A DNA stretch of 64,000 nucleotides from Palsa-504 sp963787645 (GTDB lineage Bacteria; Actinomycetota; Actinomycetes; Streptosporangiales; Streptosporangiaceae), in NCBI GenBank assembly GCA_963787645.1, contig CAWBDS010000011.1, positions 806,001 to 870,000 of the forward strand, read 5' to 3'. Positions 19,520 through 28,726 of the stretch are shown here, piece after piece (within the stretch, counting starts at the first letter, position 1; every line of letters begins with the position of its first letter). The position numbers and the translations under genes are program-made. The notes under the pieces were generated by a model. That model had not been told where the DNA came from, made no database searches, and saw only the letters and a list, made by a program, of their open reading frames with translations.

Positions 19520-20272
19520 TTACGCCCCGGAGGGCCGCTCGTCGCTGCTCGGCGCGTCGATCCGGCCCTCCAGCGGGTGCGGTGCGGCGGGCTTGAAGTC
19601 CACGGCGTCATCGGCCGGGGCGAGCGGCTGGTTGTCGGCGATGACCGAGGACACGGTGCGCAGCCGGTCCACCGAGATGGCCCCGGCGCGCAGCAGCGTG
19701 GGAATGGTCCCGGTCAGGTCCAAGACAGTCGACGGGACGCCGGCGGCGCACGGCCCGTCGTCCAGGTATACCGAGACCGCCTCGCCCAGCTGCTGTTCCG
19801 CCTGGTCTATGGTGACCGCCGGGGGCTGGCCGTGCCGGCTGGCGCTGGAGGTGGCCAGCGGACCGCTCTGCTTCAGCACGTCCAGCGCCACCGAGTGCAG
19901 CGGCATCCGCAGCGCCACCGTGCCCTTGGTCTCGCCCAGATCCCACAACAGCGTGGGGCTGGCCCGGAACACCAGGGTCAGTGCGCCCGGCCAGAACTCG
20001 TCGATCAGGTCCTGGCCGAACGCCCCGAGGTCATCGACAAGCGCCGCCGCGGCCCGGGCGGTGCCGATCAGCACGCTGGCCGGCGTGTTCCGGGGCCGGG
20101 ACCGGGCACCCAGCAGGGCGGCCACGGCCGTCGGGGTGAAGGCGTCGGCCGCCACCCCGTACACCGTGTCGGTGGGCAGCACGATCAGCTCGCCCGCCCG
20201 CGCCGCGGTCACCGCGGCGTCGATGCCCGCGGTGCGCGAGAACTGGTCCCGGCAGTTGTAACGCGTGGTCAT
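19520..20272 (-). CDS. L-threonylcarbamoyladenylate synthase (Sua5/YwlC/TsaC)
   Basis: The 250-residue protein makes threonylcarbamoyl-AMP from Thr, bicarbonate and ATP for the t6A37 modification of ANN-decoding tRNAs. Visible marks are AGELIVLPTDTVYGVAADAF, the nucleotide pocket LLGARSRPRNTPASVLI, and TVALRMPLHSVALDVLKQSG with the following ATSASRHGQPP. It is a single-domain (TsaC-like) form with a Pro-rich tail instead of a Sua5 domain. It starts 2 bases after prmC ends, so the two are one transcript. Confidence 0.9.
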   Translation of the reverse strand: MTTRYNCRDQFSRTAGIDAAVTAARAGELIVLPTDTVYGVAADAFTPTAVAALLGARSRPRNTPASVLIGTARAAAALVDDLGAFGQDLIDEFWPGALTLVFRASPTLLWDLGETKGTVALRMPLHSVALDVLKQSGPLATSSASRHGQPPAVTIDQAEQQLGEAVSVYLDDGPCAAGVPSTVLDLTGTIPTLLRAGAISVDRLRTVSSVIADNQPLAPADDAVDFKPAAPHPLEGRIDAPSSDERPSGA

Positions 20273-20274
20273 GG

Positions 20275-21150
20275 TCAGGCACCCTCACCGGACCAGGTGG
20301 CGGTGACGAAGCGGTCACGTCCGGCCAGATCCTTGTTGTTGCGTGTGTCCCGCCAGCCCGATTCCTCGGGGAACACCCAGTACACGGCGGCGCCCTGCTG
20401 GTACCCGTGCTCGACGGCGAGCAGGCCGCCCGGGCGCAGCAGCCGCCGCGCGGTACGTTCCACGGCGCGGATGGCGGTCAGCCCGTCGGCCCCGCTCCAC
20501 AGCGCGGCGGGCGGATCGTACTCGCCGGCCTCGGGCTCGACCCGAGCCCCGACCGGGATGTACGGCGGGTTGCTGATCACGACGTCAACCGTACCGTCGA
20601 GTTCGCCGAGCACGTCGGCGAAGTCGCCCGCGTGCAGCATGACCCGCCCGGCGGTGTACGGGGCGCTCTCGACGTACCTGGTGATGTTGCGCTCGGCCCA
20701 GGCGCGGGCCAGCGGGTCGGCTTCGACCGCGTGTACCCGGGCCCGGGGCACCTCCTGTGCGATGGACAGCGCGATGGCGCCCGAGCCGGTGCCGAGGTCG
20801 GCCACCACGGGCTCGGCGACGTCCATCTTGCCCAGCCGGTCGATGGCCCAGCCGGTCACCACCTCGGTCTCGGGCCGGGGCACGAACACGCCCGGCCCGA
20901 CCTCGAGCTCGAGGTAGCGGAAGTGCGCCTGGCCGGTGATGTGCTGCAGCGGCTCGCGGGCGGCGCGGCGCGCGATATCGGACCAGAACCTCGCGTCGAA
21001 GGCGGAGTCGGGCACGTTATGCAGCTCGCCGCGCCGGACCCGGTGCACGCTGGCCGCGATCAGCTCGGCGTCGGTGCGCGGCGATTCCACCCCGGCTTCG
21101 GCCAGCCGGGCCGCGGCCAGCGCCACCTCATCAAGTAGCAGGCTCATCAT
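20275..21150 (-). CDS. prmC: Release factor N5-glutamine methyltransferase
   Basis: The 291-residue SAM-dependent enzyme methylates the Gln of the GGQ motif in release factors. It has an N-terminal helical domain, the FVPRPETEVVTGW motif, the SAM site VADLGTGSGAIALSIA and the catalytic ISNPPYIP. It overlaps prfA, whose product it modifies, by about 20 bases. Two adjacent ATG codons are possible starts. Confidence 0.95.
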   Translation of the reverse strand: MMSLLLDEVALAAARLAEAGVESPRTDAELIAASVHRVRRGELHNVPDSAFDARFWSDIARRAAREPLQHITGQAHFRYLELEVGPGVFVPRPETEVVTGWAIDRLGKMDVAEPVVADLGTGSGAIALSIAQEVPRARVHAVEADPLARAWAERNITRYVESAPYTAGRVMLHAGDFADVLGELDGTVDVVISNPPYIPVGARVEPEAGEYDPPAALWSGADGLTAIRAVERTARRLLRPGGLLAVEHGYQQGAAVYWVFPEESGWRDTRNNKDLAGRDRFVTATWSGEGA

Positions 21151-22213
21151 CGCCGGCCGTCCCGGACTCCAGCTTCGCGGCCAGGTCGGCGGCGGCCAGC
21201 GCGTCGATGACCGCGTCGAGCTCGCCGTCGATGACCTGGTCGAGGTTGTAGGCCTTGTAGCCGACCCGGTGATCGGAGATGCGGTTCTCCGGGAAGTTGT
21301 AGGTGCGCACCCGCTCGGACCGGTCGACGGTCCGGACCTGGCTGCGCCGTTCGGCGCTGGCCTTGGCCTCGGCGTCGGCCTCGGCCTGGGCCAGCAGCCG
21401 GGCGCGCAGCACGCGCAGCGCCTGCTCCTTGTTCTGCAGCTGGCTCTTCTCGTTCTGGCAGGACACCACGATGCCGGTCGGCAGGTGGGTGATCCGCACC
21501 GCCGAGTCGGTGGTGTTCACGCTCTGGCCGCCCGGCCCGGAGGACCGGAACACGTCAACCTTCAGGTCGTTGTCGTTGACCTGCACCTCGACCGGGTCGG
21601 CCTCGGGCACGACCAGGACGCCAGCCGCGGAGGTGTGGATGCGGCCCTGCGACTCGGTCACCGGCACCCGCTGCACCCGGTGCACGCCGCCCTCGTACTT
21701 CAGCCGGGACCAGGCCCCCTCGGCGCCCTTGCCCTTCACCGCGACGGTCGCATCCTTGACCCCGCCCAGCCCGGTGACGGTGGAATCCAGGATCTCGGTC
21801 TTCCAGCCGCGTCGTTCGGCATAACGCTGGTACATCCGCAGCAGGTCGCCGGCGAACAGTGCGGACTCTTCGCCGCCCTCACCCGCCTTGACCTCCAGCA
21901 GGATGTCGCGGGCGTCGTTGGGGTCCTTGGGTACCAGGAGCCGGCGCAGCTCGGCCTCGAGCTCCTCGCGCCGCGCGGCAAACTGGGTCGCCTCGTCGGC
22001 GAACGAGGAATCCTCGCGGCCCAGCTCGCGCGCGGCCTGCTCGTCCTCGGAGGTCTGCTGCCAGTCCTGGTAGGCGTGCACGATCGGGGTCAGCTCGGCG
22101 TAGCGGCGGCCCAGCGTGCGCGCTTTCTCCTGGTCGGAGTGCACGGCCGGGTCGGCGAGCGCGTGCTCGAGCTCCGCGTGCTCGCTAACCAGGTCCGCTA
22201 GCCGGTCAAACAC
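21131..22213 (-). CDS. prfA: Peptide chain release factor 1
   Basis: The 360-residue RF1 recognises UAA and UAG. The stop-codon tripeptide is PVT within VHRVQRVPVTESQGRIHTS, the RF1-type P-x-T, not the SPF of RF2. The peptidyl-tRNA hydrolysis motif GGQ is in SGPGGQSVNTTDSAVRI. Length and order of domains are normal. It lies 83 bases downstream of rpmE with a hairpin between. Confidence 0.97.
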   Translation of the reverse strand: MFDRLADLVSEHAELEHALADPAVHSDQEKARTLGRRYAELTPIVHAYQDWQQTSEDEQAARELGREDSSFADEATQFAARREELEAELRRLLVPKDPNDARDILLEVKAGEGGEESALFAGDLLRMYQRYAERRGWKTEILDSTVTGLGGVKDATVAVKGKGAEGAWSRLKYEGGVHRVQRVPVTESQGRIHTSAAGVLVVPEADPVEVQVNDNDLKVDVFRSSGPGGQSVNTTDSAVRITHLPTGIVVSCQNEKSQLQNKEQALRVLRARLLAQAEADAEAKASAERRSQVRTVDRSERVRTYNFPENRISDHRVGYKAYNLDQVIDGELDAVIDALAAADLAAKLESGTAGDDEPAT

Positions 22214-22257
22214 TCAAAGGACCTTTCGTACTCAATTACCGGGCCAAGACACGCGAC

Positions 22258-22289
22258 GAGCCGGGGTCCGCGTGGACGGACCTCGGCTC
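22258..22289 (-). terminator. Hairpin after rpmE
   Basis: A 13-bp stem (22258-22270 with 22277-22289, one G.T pair) and 6-base loop lies 7 bases beyond the rpmE stop on the minus strand. There is no U-tract, as is common for actinobacterial terminators. It would separate rho-rpmE from the prfA-prmC-sua5 transcript. Confidence 0.65.
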
Positions 22290-22296
22290 GGCGGGG

Positions 22297-22527
22297 TTAC
22301 TTCTTGGTGGCCTGCTGGCCAGAGGTCTTGCCGAAGCGCTTCTCGAACCGCGCGACGCGACCGCCGGTGTCCAGGATCTTCTGCTTGCCCGTGTAGAACG
22401 GGTGGCAGTTCGAGCAGACCTCGGCGTGGATCGTGCCGCCGGGCGCGGTGCTCCGGGTGGTGAACGTGTTCCCGCAGCTACAGGTCACCGTGGTGACGTG
22501 GTACTGGGGGTGGATGTCAGCCTTCAT
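22297..22527 (-). CDS. rpmE: 50S ribosomal protein L31 (zinc-binding form)
   Basis: The 76-residue protein starts MKADIHPQYHVTTVTCSCG and has the four zinc-ligand cysteines (16, 18, 37, 40; CSCG and CSNCHPFYTGKQK). It is therefore the Cys-containing, zinc-replete paralogue. It ends with a Lys/Thr tail. It follows rho by 121 bases, the standard order in actinobacteria. Confidence 0.97.
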   Translation of the reverse strand: MKADIHPQYHVTTVTCSCGNTFTTRSTAPGGTIHAEVCSNCHPFYTGKQKILDTGGRVARFEKRFGKTSGQQATKK

Positions 22528-22648
22528 GACAAACTCTCCTGCCTTCGGCGGTCGCCGGGTCCCCCGTGGCGGAGGTGAACCGGTACCGCATGGTTGCGGC
22601 TTCTAGTGTGCCAGGTCATAGAACAGATTTCCCCGACCTGGCATTCCC

Positions 22649-24940
22649 TCAGGAACCGAGGGTGGTCTTCTGGACCTGCATCAGGAACTCGGCGTTGCTC
22701 TTGGTCTTGCGCATCTGCTCCATGAGCAGCTCCAGCGCCTGCTGGGGCTCCAGGGCGTGCAGCACCCGGCGCAGCTGCCAGACGATCTTGAGCTCATCCG
22801 GGGCGAGCAGGATCTCTTCCTTACGGGTGCTCGACGCGTCCACGTCGACCGCCGGGAAGAGCCGCTTCTCGGCCAGCTCGCGGCGCAGCCGCAGCTCCAT
22901 GTTGCCGGTGCCCTTGAACTCCTCGAAGATCACCTCGTCCATCCGGGACCCGGTCTCGATCAGGGCGGCGGCCAAGATGGTCAGCGAGCCGCCGTTCTCG
23001 ATGTTGCGCGCCGCGCCGAAGAACCGCTTGGGCGGGTACAGCGCGGTGGAGTCCACACCACCGGACAGGATGCGGCCGCTGGCCGGCGCCGAGTTGTTGT
23101 AGGCCCGGCCCAGGCGGGTGATGTTGTCGAGCAGGATGACCACGTCGTGGCCCATCTCGACCAGCCGCTTGGCGCGCTCGATGGCCAGCTCGGCCACCGT
23201 GGTGTGGTCGTCGGCCGGGTGGTCGAAGGTCGAGTGGATGACCTCGCCCTTGACCGTGCGCTGCATGTCGGTGACCTCTTCTGGCCGCTCGTCGACCAGC
23301 ACGACCATGAGGTGGCACTCGGGGTTGTTCTTGGTGATCGCGTTGGCGATGGCCTGCAGGATCGTGGTCTTGCCCGCCTTGGGCGGGGAGACGATCAGGC
23401 CACGCTGGCCCTTGCCGATCGGGCAGATCAGGTCGATGATCCGGGTGATCATGTTGCCCGGCTCGGTCTCCAGGCGGAGCCGATCCTGCGGGTACAGCGG
23501 GACCAGCTTGGAGAAGTCGGGCCGGGACATCGACTTCTCGGGGTCCAGGCCGTTGACCTTGTCCAGCCGGACCAGCGCGTTGAACTTCTCCCGGCGCTCG
23601 CCGTCGCGGGGCTGGCGCACCGCGCCCTCGATCACGTCGCCCTTGCGCAGGCCGTGCTTGCGCACCTGGGACAGGGAGACATACACGTCGTTCGGCCCGG
23701 GCAGGTAGCCGGTCGTCCGGACAAACGCGTAGCCCTGGCTCTCCAGGACGTCCAGGATGCCGGCGATCGGGATGAGCACGTCATCGTCGGCGATCACGGG
23801 CTCGGGGTCGCTCTGCCGGTCGCGGCGGCGGTTCCGGTTCCGGAACCGGTCGCGGCTGCGGCGGCGGCCGTCCCCGTCGTCGTCGCGGTACTGGTCGCCG
23901 GCCCCGGGGCCGCCGCGCGCGGCAAGTGGCTCGCGGCGGTCGCTGCCCTGGTCGCGGCCGCCCTGGTCGCGGCCGCCTTGGTCACGGCGGTCGCCGTCCT
24001 GGTCGCGGCCGTCCTGGTCACGACGGCCCTGGTCACGGCTGCCCTGGTCACGGTTGCCCTGGTCACGGCGGTCCTGGTCGCGGCCGCCGCGGTCGCGGCT
24101 CTGCTCGCGGCCGCCCTGGTTGCGGGTGCCCTGGTTGCGGCCGGTGCCCTGGTCGCGGCCGGTGCTCTGCTCGCGGCCCGGTCCGTCGCCGGTGTTGTCG
24201 CGGCTGGCACTGTCGCGGCTGGCACTGTCGCGGCTGGCACTGTCGCGGCTGCCGTTGTCGCGGCTGGCGCTGTCACGGCTGGGGCTGTCCCCGGTGGCAA
24301 GGTCGCGGTCGGACGGCTCGCGGGGGGCCTGGCTGCGGCTGCGGGTCGGCTGGTCGTCCCGGCGGCCGTTGCTGGTGCGGCGACGGCGGTCGGTGCGCTG
24401 GGGGTCGGTCTGGGTGGCCTCGCCGGAGGCGGCGGGCGCGGCGTCCTGGGGCGCGTGGTCCCGGGCCGGGGCGTCCCGGCGGGCGGCGGAGTCGGCTTCC
24501 TCATAGAAGCTGAGCTGCTGGCTGGGGCCGTCGGCGCCGATGCCCGGGCGGGCTGCGTCGCCGAGGCCGGACGGTGCGCTAGCGCCGATGCCCGGTCGCG
24601 AGTGAGTGACTGATTCCATGGCGTCCTGCTTTTGCGCGCGGGCCGCGTCGGCTCCCGCAGACGCGGCACGCTGGTCCGAACCCTTGCGCGCGGCACTGGT
24701 CTCCGGGCGGGGGCCACCGCCCTGGCGCGCCTCGATCGCCTCGATGAGCTGGCTCTTGCGCATCCGGCCGGCCCCCGGAATGGCCAGCGTCTGCGCGATC
24801 CGCTGCAGCTCGGGCATGAGCAGCGAGGAAAGGCCGGTACCTCCGCTCCGACTGCGCGACTTGGACGTCGATGCCGCGCCCGCGGGGGCATCCTCAGACG
24901 CGGTGGCCGCGCCGCTGAGGATTTCGGTTGTGTCGCTCAC
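22649..24940 (-). CDS. rho: Transcription termination factor Rho with long disordered insert
   Basis: The RNA-dependent ATPase ends transcription of Rho-dependent genes. The N-terminal helical domain (LIEAIEARQGGG) is followed by an insert of about 270 residues rich in Arg, Asp, Gln and Gly with repeated RDQGGRDQG and SRDSASRD units. Then come the RNA-binding fold (ILDVLESQGYAFVRT, YLPGPNDVYVSLSQVRKHGL) and the ATPase core (IVSPPKAGKTTILQAIA; VVLVDERPEEVTDM; Q-loop and SGGVDSTALYPPKRFFGAA). Insert-bearing Rho is typical of actinobacteria. The frame opens earlier, but the GTG at 24940 is favoured because GGAAGGA lies just upstream; an ATG at 24955 is the alternative. Confidence 0.93.
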   Translation of the reverse strand: MSDTTEILSGAATASEDAPAGAASTSKSRSRSGGTGLSSLLMPELQRIAQTLAIPGAGRMRKSQLIEAIEARQGGGPRPETSAARKGSDQRAASAGADAARAQKQDAMESVTHSRPGIGASAPSGLGDAARPGIGADGPSQQLSFYEEADSAARRDAPARDHAPQDAAPAASGEATQTDPQRTDRRRRTSNGRRDDQPTRSRSQAPREPSDRDLATGDSPSRDSASRDNGSRDSASRDSASRDSASRDNTGDGPGREQSTGRDQGTGRNQGTRNQGGREQSRDRGGRDQDRRDQGNRDQGSRDQGRRDQDGRDQDGDRRDQGGRDQGGRDQGSDRREPLAARGGPGAGDQYRDDDGDGRRRSRDRFRNRNRRRDRQSDPEPVIADDDVLIPIAGILDVLESQGYAFVRTTGYLPGPNDVYVSLSQVRKHGLRKGDVIEGAVRQPRDGERREKFNALVRLDKVNGLDPEKSMSRPDFSKLVPLYPQDRLRLETEPGNMITRIIDLICPIGKGQRGLIVSPPKAGKTTILQAIANAITKNNPECHLMVVLVDERPEEVTDMQRTVKGEVIHSTFDHPADDHTTVAELAIERAKRLVEMGHDVVILLDNITRLGRAYNNSAPASGRILSGGVDSTALYPPKRFFGAARNIENGGSLTILAAALIETGSRMDEVIFEEFKGTGNMELRLRRELAEKRLFPAVDVDASSTRKEEILLAPDELKIVWQLRRVLHALEPQQALELLMEQMRKTKSNAEFLMQVQKTTLGS

Positions 24941-25363
24941 TAATGGTCCTTCCATGATTCTCGGCCGCCTGGGTGAACCCGCTAGGCCCGTCGACCCTCT
25001 ACAGCTGCCCCAGGGGGGCCAGAGTGTGATGCTCGCTGCTTTCTTGCCGCCAGATTTCCGCAAGCCAGGGAGAGATGAGTCGGAAAGCGCCCGGAGGGCC
25101 GGGCCGCCCGCACCCTTCGTACTGGGGAGAGAGCGAGGCGCCCTGCGCCAAAGACCTCGGGTACGGCAACAATACCGTTCCGTAGGAGTTTTCCGGCTAG
25201 CGCCCGGTTTGCCGACGAGCACCCAATCCGGAGCGGGGCACCCGGTGCACCACTAAGCCTAACACCATGAGGGCTCACGACATTCCTTCGCAACCATCCG
25301 TGTCGCGGAAGAGGAGGCAACCATCCCATGAGGCTCGCCAGCCGCCTTGGACATCCGGCACGC
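24941..25363. other. rho leader and thrB downstream region
   Basis: About 420 bases between thrB (ends 25364) and rho on the minus strand. It should contain the rho promoter and long 5' leader; rho is often autoregulated through such leaders. Open frames that continue rho upstream are Arg/Gly-rich and have no RBS. I see no riboswitch that I can name. Confidence 0.45.
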
Positions 25364-26317
25364 TCAGTTCCAGGTGGACTGGGGGCGCAGGATACGCGCG
25401 CCTTGCCGCTCGACGTCTAGCGAGCTTACGTGCCAGGCAATACCCGTTTCTCTCACGATTGAACCCAGGCTGTCCAGGTCGTGACGATAGTCCGGTTCGT
25501 CCCGGGCCCGCAAGAAGGCGAGCACCGACGGCCCGGCCCCGGAGACCACCGCGGGCAGGCCCGCGGCGCGCAGGTCACGGACCAGCGCGTGGGTCTGCGG
25601 CATGGCGCTGGCCCGGTAGTCCTGGTGCAGCCAGTCCTGGGTCGCGGCGAGCAGCACGTCCGGGCCGCTATCGGCCTGGGTCAGCGCGGCGACCAGCAGG
25701 GCGCTGCGGCCCGCGTTGGCCGCCGCCTCCCGGTGCGGGACCACGTCGGGCAGCAGGCCGCGGGCCAGGTCGGTGCGCACCGGGGCGGGCGCGACGCACA
25801 CCACGGGCGTGACCGGGGCGCGCGGCTCGAGGCGGACCATGTGCGGGCCGTCCGGCGCCGTCCAGGCGATGGCCAGCCCGCCGGCCAGGCACGCGGCCAC
25901 GTTGTCCGGGTGCCCCTCAAGCTCCGAAGCCAGCGGGAGCAGCGCCGCGTCGGGCAGCTTCTCGGGGTTGGACAAGGCCCGCGCGGCGAGCAGCCCGGCC
26001 ACCACCGCGGCCGCCGAGGAGCCCAGGCCGCGGCCGTGCGGGATCCGGTTCACGCAGCGCAGGGCCAGGCCCGGCGGCTGCTCTCCGGTGACCGCGAACG
26101 CCACCCGCATGGCCCGGACCACCAGGTGCTCCTCGCCCGCGCCGGCCAGGTCGTCGCCCTGGCCGGCGATCTCGATGGACAGCCCGGCGGGCCGGATCCG
26201 CGCCTCCACCTCGTCGTGCAGGGTCAGCGCCAGCCCGAGCGCGTCGAACCCGGGCCCAAGGTTGGCGCTGGTCGCGGGGACCAGCACCCGGACCGGGTCC
26301 GCGGCCCAGCTAGCCAA
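25364..26317 (-). CDS. thrB: Homoserine kinase
   Basis: The 317-residue GHMP-family kinase phosphorylates homoserine for threonine synthesis. Motif 1 is VPATSANLGPGFDALGLAL, motif 2 (ATP loop) is IPHGRGLGSSAAAVVAGL, EGHPDNVAACLAGGLAI follows, and motif 3 is PAVVSGAGPSVLAFL. It overlaps thrC by 8 bases and is the last gene of the six-gene operon. Confidence 0.95.
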   Translation of the reverse strand: MASWAADPVRVLVPATSANLGPGFDALGLALTLHDEVEARIRPAGLSIEIAGQGDDLAGAGEEHLVVRAMRVAFAVTGEQPPGLALRCVNRIPHGRGLGSSAAAVVAGLLAARALSNPEKLPDAALLPLASELEGHPDNVAACLAGGLAIAWTAPDGPHMVRLEPRAPVTPVVCVAPAPVRTDLARGLLPDVVPHREAAANAGRSALLVAALTQADSGPDVLLAATQDWLHQDYRASAMPQTHALVRDLRAAGLPAVVSGAGPSVLAFLRARDEPDYRHDLDSLGSIVRETGIAWHVSSLDVERQGARILRPQSTWN

Positions 26318-27419
26318 GGCCGAGAGCGACGGCGGCGGCGCCGGAGTCGGCGGGGATGGTGGCCGGGGACGGGGCGCCGGACAGGGCCCAGTCCGGGTCC
26401 TTCAGGCCGTTGCCGGTGATCGTGCAGACCACCCGGGAGCCCGCCGGGATCTGGCCGCAGGCGCTGGCCTTGAGCAGTCCGGCCACGCTGGCCGAGGAGG
26501 CCAGCTCGCCGAACACCGCCTCACGGGTGGCGATCAGCCGGTAGGCGGCCAGGATCTCCCGGTCGGTCACCGAGTCGATCAGGCCGCCGGACTCGTCGCG
26601 GGCCACCTCGGCCTGCCGCCAGGAGGCCGGGTTGCCGATCCGGATCGCGGTGGCGATGGTCTGGGGCTGCAGGACGGGCTCGCCGGTCACGATGGGCGCC
26701 GCGCCGCTGGCCTGGAAGCCGAACATCCGGGGCGCGCGCGAGGCCCGGCCGTCGCGCCGGTACTCGGTGTAGCCCATCCAGTAGGCGGTGATGTTGCCGG
26801 CGTTGCCGACCGGCAGGCAGTGCACGTCGGGCGCGTCGCCGAGGTCGTCGACGATCTCGAACGCGGCGGTCTTCTGGCCCTGCAGCCGGTCCGGGTTGAC
26901 CGAGTTGACCAGCGCCACCGGGTACTGGGCGGACAGCTTCCTGGCCACCTCCAGGCAGTCGTCGAACGACCCGTCGACCTGGAGCAACCGGGCGCCGTGG
27001 ACCAGCGCCTGGGCCAGCTTGCCGATGGCGATCTTGCCGCGGGGCACCAGCACCGCGCAGGTCAGCCCGGCCCGGGCCGCGTAGGCGGCGGCGCTGGCGC
27101 TGGTGTTCCCGGTCGAGGCGCAGATGACCGCCTTGGCCCCGGCCCCGGCGGCCACGCTGATGGCCACGGTCATGCCGCGGTCCTTGAACGACCCGGTCGG
27201 ATTGCCCCCCTCGACCTTGAGGTAGACCTCGCAGCCGGTCCGGGCGGACAGCACCGGCGCGGCCAGCAGCGGCGTGCCGCCCTCGCGCAGGCTGACCACC
27301 GGCGTCTGGTCGGTGACCGGCAGCCGGTCCCGGTACTCGGTGATCACGCCGCGCCATTGATGCCGCGGGGGGGTCTGGGGGGGTCGTCCCCCCGAGGCAG
27401 TGCCGTGCTGGGTTATCAC
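26310..27419 (-). CDS. thrC: Threonine synthase
   Basis: The 369-residue PLP enzyme converts O-phosphohomoserine to threonine. The PLP lysine is in EGGNPTGSFKDRGMTVA; the Ser/Gly-rich phosphate pocket is ICASTGNTSASAAAYAARAG; LPVGNAGNITAYWMGY is also conserved. The ATG at 27419 overlaps the hom stop as ATGA; about 25 residues precede the family core, so an internal start cannot be excluded. Confidence 0.94.
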   Translation of the reverse strand: MITQHGTASGGRPPQTPPRHQWRGVITEYRDRLPVTDQTPVVSLREGGTPLLAAPVLSARTGCEVYLKVEGGNPTGSFKDRGMTVAISVAAGAGAKAVICASTGNTSASAAAYAARAGLTCAVLVPRGKIAIGKLAQALVHGARLLQVDGSFDDCLEVARKLSAQYPVALVNSVNPDRLQGQKTAAFEIVDDLGDAPDVHCLPVGNAGNITAYWMGYTEYRRDGRASRAPRMFGFQASGAAPIVTGEPVLQPQTIATAIRIGNPASWRQAEVARDESGGLIDSVTDREILAAYRLIATREAVFGELASSASVAGLLKASACGQIPAGSRVVCTITGNGLKDPDWALSGAPSPATIPADSGAAAVALGLG

Positions 27420-28726
27420 TCTTCTTCCCCCTCCACCCGCATGACGCTGGCCACGGCGCGCACCATGGCCAGCGCCTCGATGTCGCGGACGGTCGCGGCC
27501 AGCGCCGCGTCCCGCGCGGTGTGGGTGACGATCACCAGCTGGGCCTCCTGGCCGCGGCTGGCCTGGCGGACGGCCTCGATGGACACGCCGTGCCGGGCGA
27601 AGGCCTCGGCCACCGGGGCCAGCACGCCGGGCCGGTCGTCCACGTCCAGCGAGACGTGGTAGCGGGTCAGCGTCTCCCCCATCGGCATGACCGGCAGCCC
27701 GGCGTAGGTGGACGCGTCCGGGCCGCGCGTGCCGGCCAGCCGGTTCCGGGCCACCGCGACGATGTCGCCGAGCACCGCGCTCGCGGTCGGCGTGCCGCCC
27801 GCGCCCGCGCCGTAGAACATCAGCTGCCCGGCCGACTGCGCCTCGACGAACACCGCGTTGTACGCCTCGGCCACCGCGGCCAGCGGGTGCGAGCGCGGGA
27901 TCATCGCAGGGTGCACGCGGACCGAGATGCCGCTCTGCCCATTTCTGGCATTTCGTTCGCAGATGGCCAGCAGCTTGACCACCCGGCCCAGGCCGCGGGC
28001 GCTGTTGATGTCGGCCGCGGTGACTTCGGTGATGCCCTCGCGGTGCACGTCGGCCGCGGTGACCGGGGTGTGGAAGGCCAGGCTGGCCAGGATGGCCGCC
28101 TTGGCCGCGGCGTCGAACCCCTCGACGTCCGCGGTCGGATCGGCCTCGGCGTAGCCCAGGGCCTGGGCTTCCTCCAGCGACTCGGCGAAGCCGGCGCCGG
28201 AGGAGTCCATCCGGTCCAGGATGAAGTTGGTGGTGCCGTTGACGATGCCCAGCACCCGGTGCACCGTGTCGCCGACCAGCGACTCGCGCAGCGGCCGCAG
28301 CAGCGGGATGGCGCCGGCCACGGAGGCCTCGTAGTAAAGGTCGGCGGCGCAGGCCCGGGCCGTTCGGTAGATCTCGGCACCGTCCTCGGCCAGCAGGGCC
28401 TTGTTCGCGGTGACCACGGGCTTGCCGTGTTTCAGCGCGGTCAGCAGCAGCGAGCGGGCCGGCTCGATGCCGCCGATCACCTCGACCACGATGTCCACGT
28501 CGGGCCGGGTGACCAGGGCGTCCGCGTCCGCGGTGAGCAGGCTCCGGTCGATGCCCGGCGACCGCGGATGGCTGACCCGGCGTACCGCGATGCCGGCCAG
28601 CTCCAGCTGGGCCCCCACCCGCAGGGCCAGGTCGTCGGCCTGCTCGGTGAGCAGCCGGGCCACCTCGGACCCGACCACCCCGCAGCCCAGCAGGGCGACC
28701 TTCAGTGTTGGCAGGCGGTCAGTCAT
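27416..28726 (-). CDS. hom: Homoserine dehydrogenase
   Basis: The 436-residue enzyme reduces aspartate semialdehyde to homoserine. NAD(P)-binding motif LKVALLGCGVVGSEVARLL, substrate motif region VNGTTNFILDRM and YAEADPTADVEGFDAAAKA, and a C-terminal ACT domain (YHVSLDVDDRPGVLAPVAEA) that in actinobacteria mediates threonine feedback. The frame is open upstream, but the ATG at 28726 overlaps the lysA stop as ATGA and begins right at the domain. Confidence 0.96.
   Translation of the reverse strand: MTDRLPTLKVALLGCGVVGSEVARLLTEQADDLALRVGAQLELAGIAVRRVSHPRSPGIDRSLLTADADALVTRPDVDIVVEVIGGIEPARSLLLTALKHGKPVVTANKALLAEDGAEIYRTARACAADLYYEASVAGAIPLLRPLRESLVGDTVHRVLGIVNGTTNFILDRMDSSGAGFAESLEEAQALGYAEADPTADVEGFDAAAKAAILASLAFHTPVTAADVHREGITEVTAADINSARGLGRVVKLLAICERNARNGQSGISVRVHPAMIPRSHPLAAVAEAYNAVFVEAQSAGQLMFYGAGAGGTPTASAVLGDIVAVARNRLAGTRGPDASTYAGLPVMPMGETLTRYHVSLDVDDRPGVLAPVAEAFARHGVSIEAVRQASRGQEAQLVIVTHTARDAALAATVRDIEALAMVRAVASVMRVEGEEE

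Noticed and set aside
22757..24613. Long plus-strand frame of 618 codons opposite rho
   Set aside because: It is a shadow of rho caused by GC-rich third positions; Val/Ala-rich product, no RBS, no family.
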